The translations under genes and the position numbers were made by a program. Shown here piece after piece: positions 59,270-64,000 of a stretch of DNA of 64,000 nucleotides. Position 1 is the first letter of the stretch; each line of letters opens with the position of its first letter. The DNA comes from Tachypleus tridentatus. Its lineage: Eukaryota; Arthropoda; Merostomata; Xiphosura; Limulidae. The stretch covers positions 48,974,782 to 49,038,781 of the forward strand of contig NC_134833.1 in assembly GCF_004210375.1 (NCBI RefSeq), in the 5' to 3' direction. The notes under the pieces were generated by a model. The model saw only the letters and a program-made list of their open reading frames with translations. It was not told the DNA's origin and did no database searches.

Positions 59270-60935
59270 AAAGCTAAAATATTATAGAATTTGTTAAAAA
59301 GCGTATTATGCGTATTTCGGAATAAAACTTTGGGACTAACAGAACTCATGGACTCTGGAAAAAGTTTGCATCATATGTGTCGAAGAGTTGAAATAGTGGA
59401 CTTAATATAAAAAAAAGTATTTGCCTTTTGTAATTCCAACGATCTGGCGTGCGCCTAGAAGCCATGGAGGTGACTGTTATTTTTACTTTTGTAACGTGGA
59501 AAGCTACAACACTCGAAATTAAAAGTAAATTTCTTATATGGACCTGATGTACCAGTATCTACTTCACTGGAGATTCTTGATACAGATTACTCTGATTCTA
59601 AATGTGATGTCAATAGAAATGATGTTAGGGATTACTTTCAACCTGAAATTTCTGGTGAACAACAACTTTTTATACAAGATGAACTTAATGATTTGGTGCG
59701 AGATTTGGGCATTTGAAAGGATTCTTCCGAGGTGTTTGGTCTATATTTTGGACTAAGAACTTACTTTATCCATGATCATCATTTAACTAGTAAGAACGAA
59801 TTTATATATACTTTTCGCAAGAAGATTCACTGGCTTATTCCAAGAGTATTGCTGAATTAATACCAAATGCTAGGAACTGCATTATGTGAACCAAGTGAAT
59901 AGCGATCGTTCATTGGTTCTTCAAAAGGCAATCTAAAAGGTATTATTCTTCAGAATGGTAACATATATACATATCTGTTCTTGTTCACTTCGGTTCACTT
60001 GAAAAAAACGTTCGAAAATCTCGAACTTCTTCTTTATAAGGTCAAATACAAATAATATGGTTGACTACTTTGTAGAAACTTTAAATGCCCTTTGTATGTT
60101 AGTAGAACAAACAATGTTGTTTTGTGTGAATGTGACAGCAGATTGCCGAATCAGCATTGAATTAAATAAAATGGTCACATAGAGTCAGCTTGATACCAAG
60201 GTAAAAAACGAAATTGAACGTGAAAGATTTCTTGACACAAATAAAGTCCTTAAACTGATTTGCTAAATCAGTTTGTAAAGACCTTAGACAAAGATGGCGT
60301 CTGTTTTAAATATTTATGTAGGGAATTCCCAACATTTTAAGAAAAAACTTGAAGAAGGGATCGTTTTGAACCTCAAATTAGGAAACTGACTTAGGAAAAA
60401 TAGCTCGATAAGACAATGAAAAAGCTGATAAAGAAGAGTGGATTGCCTTTAAAGATGTTACTGACATTTGTGTCCTCCGCTGGGACAGAGGTAAGTCTAC
60501 ACATTTACAGAACTAAAATCAGGGGTTCGAATCCCCTCGGTAAACACAGCAGATAACCCCATATGGCTTTGCTATAAGAAAACACACACACGTCGACACA
60601 TTTGTATGAAACAACAAGGACCGAAATTACGAAAAATATTGTCAATAACATGCTTAATAATTCAAAGTGTTAGATTGTAATACGAGCTCAAAAGTTCATT
60701 TATTACACTCGCATATTTACTATTTTACCGAAAATATTGGTGCCGACAGAGAAGAACAAAAAGAAAGGTTTCATCAAGACATAAAGAAAATGGAGAGTAA
60801 CTGTCAGGTAAAGTAAAACATCAGTATGATGACTGATTACGGTTGATCATAAAAACGAGATGTTCCAAACGCAGTAAATAAAAGAAAGACCACAACATGC
60901 AGTTTTGAGAGTATGAGACGTAGACTTCACAAAAT
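59270..60935 (+). pseudogene. Old transposase relic of the QGERFHQD family
   Basis: Blocks parallel to the protein at 28785-30487 occur in order on the plus strand: FVKKR near 59290, GIKLWD near 59318, VCIICVEEL near 59364 (cysteine pair), PTIWRAPRSHGGDCYF near 59440, DELNDLVRDLGI near 59680, RSFIGSSKGNLKGIILQNGN near 59905 (D1 region, D lost), KKEWIAFKDV near 60435, NNKDRNYEKIVNNML near 60610, REEQKERFHQDIKKME near 60750 and SMMTDY near 60820. Many stops and frameshifts; the central D2/C-x2-C part is barely visible. A SINE-C split the gene at 60472-60597. Terminal repeats were not found. This is the oldest of the three family members here. Confidence 0.8.
60472..60597 (+). mobile_element. 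SINE-C inserted in a transposase relic
   Basis: CCTCCGCTGGGACAGAGG head, GGGGTTCGAATCCCC (strong B box), ACACAGCAGATAACCCCAT, GGCTTTGCTATAAG and an ACACACACA tail. Target-site duplication ACATTTGT at 60464-60471 and 60598-60605. The transposase homology resumes directly after it (NNKDRNY). Confidence 0.88.
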
Positions 60936-61999
60936 AAATCAGGTTAAATGTGAATACATATTCGTTTCACATCAATGTTCTTCCATTGCTTTCATTTACT
61001 ATGTATTTTTGTTAACTAACACAATAATAAAAAAAATGTTCATTGTGGTAAACGAAATAATAATTTGATCTAAGTAAATTTTTTCCTTCCAGCTTTGTAA
61101 AAACTTCTTACTTAATGGAAAAAAAGAGAATTATTTTCCAAATCCGTGAAGCTAAATTATGGAAAAGTCCGTTATTAAACCTAAAACAAATTTCATGGAG
61201 CTTAAATTTGGATGCATGTGCAATACAAGAATATTTTTCCAGTGCATCAATAAAATAATACTGCAACTGAAAACCAGGAAAATGTGTGATCATTTATATG
61301 GGAGTGTGTTAATTTTATTTAATAGTTGGTGTTCCTTGATACTGCAAATATTATATTAGTTCAGAACTAGTTCCTACCTTCTTGAAAAAAAAAAAAGAGA
61401 CAAAAAAGCTTTACGTTTTACGTCAAGTTACTGATGGTTTATAGCCAATATTTTAATTATAGCTGCACCATTTTCTGCTTGGCTAAGGTTGACACGTAAT
61501 GTGTGTGTGTATTTTGGAATGTTAAGATACAATACAATTCTTAGAGCATATTCACCTGTAACGAAACAATGTTTTTTTCAACATCATCCACGTAGAAAGC
61601 ACAGAAGTGCCAAAAGGTTATTACTTCAATGTGTGAGACTTAATGTGATTTTTGAATATTTACATTTTATATTCGGTGTAATGATTAAGCTGTTGCAACA
61701 TCAGTGACTATCAAACATATAAGATGTGACAGTTCCATGAGGGGGGCATTTTCATGACCAACCAGGAAATTTGAAAATGGTAACTGAAGGACGAGGATCT
61801 ATCTTTGTTTCTATTTTTTATGCAATAAGGTATGCATGAACTCATCCTCAACTGGCAAAGAGTACTGATGCATACAAAACGCAAGATTTGTTTAGTGCGT
61901 TATGAATATATGAAACATTGTGCAATTGTTATGAACCACAGAAATACGGTAGTACACCTATGACGTGGTTCCCAGTGCCTCGAAACAGTAATTCAGAAT
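60936..61999. other. No gene recognised
   Basis: Could include decayed upstream pol sequence of the Gypsy-type element that follows, but no reverse transcriptase motif was found. Confidence 0.4.
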
Positions 62000-62640
62000 T
62001 TGCATAATGCAAAGATTGAAGATCATCATGGAGTTGCATATGTGGAAAGTATTGTGTCTTATTGCATTGACTTAAGCATATTGAACTGTGGTTTGGCCAC
62101 TATACTCGTTTTGCCAAAAAGAAGAACTGTTCATATTATTGAAATTCAGAAATGGGTAGTAGATTTTTATTTGGAGAGAATTCTTCTGGATATATCTGAT
62201 ATTTTGTCCCAAAGTTGGCGTGTCTTTACTGTTGTTGAGTAAAGGGTTGAAGCTTATTTATTAGCTAACATACTAATATAATACAATGACTATGTTATGG
62301 CTCAACAACTGACATAATACTTTTGTGAACCTTGAAAAATTTAAGGAAATATCTTCGATAGCCTGGGGCTTTTAAAGCTGGATTAAATGTTAGGTGTGAT
62401 GAAAATTCACATTTCAATATATTATTCTCAGTCTGATGGTATTTTCTAATGCTTAGTACAGACTGTCAAACATACACTTACTAAGTTAGCACTAGCCAAA
62501 TTGATTGAAATATTGTATGATAATGCATGACACAAGAGATCGATAGTCAATTTTTTGCTCTCAAACTCTCATTGTGGTTTAAGTGAGAAGCACAGTTCTC
62601 TGTGAATCCGGTATATGGCCCTTAATCAAGTGCAAAAGTA
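62000..62640 (+). pseudogene. Gypsy-type retrotransposon integrase relic
   Basis: In the plus frame at 62000-62242 the end reads LPKRRTVH and then ERILLDISDIL, followed by VFTVVE-stop-RVEAYLLAN. This corresponds to the linker and first catalytic-aspartate strand of Gypsy integrases and the following F-T-K-W-x-E-A block. At about 62390-62440, LGVMKIHISIYYSQSDG matches the segment leading to the H-P-Q-S-D-G motif (H lost), then QTVKHTLTKLALAK in a shifted frame. The catalytic glutamate is not preserved. An animal Ty3/Gypsy (Metaviridae-like) element is likely; no LTRs or other pol domains could be tied to it. Confidence 0.65.
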
Positions 62641-64000
62641 ATACAGTATCCTCTAGGATATATCATTCTGCAATAGTGAAAGTGTGTGTGTGAATTCATG
62701 TAACAGAGCTGGAACAAATATCTGAGTTTTGTGATTGTGCATGGTTGTGTTAAGCGCCTGCAGTGCACAAACAACATGGTTGTGGATTAGTCTTCATCTC
62801 GTTTGTTGACAGCTGAATGAAGTTAACTACGAATTATAGTAGTTGTGTTGTTTGCATATATGCTTCTAAAATGTAGACAAGCGTAAACGATACATCACTG
62901 ACAAGCTTAATAGAAAACTGATTAATCTCGGAGTCGAATGTGAACGTCATATGATCTATCTAATCTCAGCTGATAAGGAGAAACATGTTGAGAGTACGCT
63001 TCTGGCTGTTTTTCAAGAGTGAGATAAGGAAATGATAGTGGAAGTATACTTAGTGTCCTGAAGATTGTTTACCTCTTATTCATTATGACTGAGCTTAACT
63101 GTTTGATCAGTAGAGTTGATCAGTTTTTTTAAAATTCAGCAAATGAAAGAAAGTTGTGTTTGTTAGTTTCCCAGCTATCGAGTAATATTAGTTTCATACT
63201 AAAATTATATATGCAGTACATTATGTGACAGCATTTAATTATTTAGGTTATTCGTATTGTAGTGTGACAATTTCATTTTCAAGCTACTGAGCAGTCATTG
63301 TTTGGCATACGTGGGTATGGTATTTTGTGATGTGTTTCATCTGCGTAGCAAGGTTGCAGCAGAACTTCTATGGAGAAGACCACACAGAACTAATTAGATA
63401 CAATTCAATTGTCAGTACAACTGTTGATCATGAGTACAAATTCTGACAAACTTATTGTGGCTTTCCAACGCTTTAGGTTAGGGTATGTGGCAACCGTTAT
63501 TGGACATGAAATTATATAAATTTGCAGAATGTACTTGCAATCTCGTATATGTATTTTTACAACTTTGTGATGCGTAGTTATGTATGTTGTAGAATAATGT
63601 AGTTCTGCTTCAAAATATCATGATAATTCAACATAGACTGTACAGATCAGGCGAGACAAAATATGTATAATTTTACTAGATTTTGTCTCACTGCATATTT
63701 ATCTGATTTATTTGTTTTTCAGAACACTTAGATGTATGTACGGTGGAACAAACACGGTGGTTTCGTATGAGTTCTGTGTTATGCTAGTGAAATTAATTTT
63801 TCCTTTATCCTTTATGCACATACGTTGGACTGTTGGTATATAAGTAAATTTTGTAGGTACTTAAATGTGATTTGGAATGATGTTTATAACAGAATAGTCC
63901 ACTTTACTGAAGGTTAATGTGTGACATTATATGAATGTGCGAATACATTTGAAACACCTTTTGTGTACTTAACTGTATACTCGAATGTGATATATAATAA
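62641..64000. other. No gene recognised
   Basis: May contain the decayed 3' end of the Gypsy-type element, but nothing can be aligned by eye. Confidence 0.4.

Overview
This is a 64 kb piece of AT-rich animal nuclear DNA without a recognisable host gene. I see no intact cellular coding sequence, no rRNA, no functional tRNA, no CRISPR array and no bacterial-style operon. Everything I can name is a mobile element or the remains of one. The best clue to the organism is a set of tRNA-derived SINEs, the commonest being about 270 bp with a GCCCGGCATGGCC head and a CAAACAAAC tail. From memory I associate it with horseshoe crabs (Limulus/Tachypleus), so a xiphosuran or other chelicerate is my best guess; the sequence alone does not prove this.

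Layout. 0-8 kb: a 265-bp direct duplication with a SINE at the junction, the 3' piece of a non-LTR retrotransposon (minus strand, RNase H region), and a solo-LTR-like element. 8-11.5 kb: a decayed transposase on the minus strand followed by a 2.35-kb hAT/Buster (ZBED5-like) transposon, also minus. 11.9-17 kb: a SINE cluster with a SINE nested in a SINE and a fold-back SINE. 17-20 kb: a second solo LTR and a perfect 38-bp inverted repeat. 20.4-23 kb: a second, nearly identical hAT copy on the plus strand, so the two copies form a large inverted repeat. 26.5-27.3 kb: a Tc1-like relic. 28.5-30.7 kb: an almost complete DNA transposon with CACTGGGG terminal inverted repeats and a transposase pseudogene. 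31.0-31.6 kb: the 5' end (5'UTR and ORF1) of a non-LTR element. 39.7-40.7 kb: a third solo LTR beside a degenerate minisatellite. 43.1-43.4 kb: a clean 6 x 46 bp tandem array with a 92-bp higher-order pattern. 44.0-45.9 kb: two pieces of a Polinton/Maverick DNA polymerase B gene, now on opposite strands. 46.9-53.6 kb: more SINEs. 59.3-60.9 kb: an old relic of the same transposase family as 28.5 kb, split by a SINE. 62.0-62.6 kb: a Gypsy-type integrase relic.

How it fits together: the region is a layered deposit of selfish elements of different ages. Three SINE families with different tRNA-like heads share one tail, which suggests a common LINE mobilised them. The two hAT copies share three disabling mutations, so they probably moved using transposase supplied in trans. 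The most interesting items are the CACTG-ended transposon and its poorly named transposase family, the rearranged Polinton polymerase, the shared SINE tail, the perfect 38-bp hairpin, and the paired hAT copies. No previously undescribed functional system is demonstrated here.
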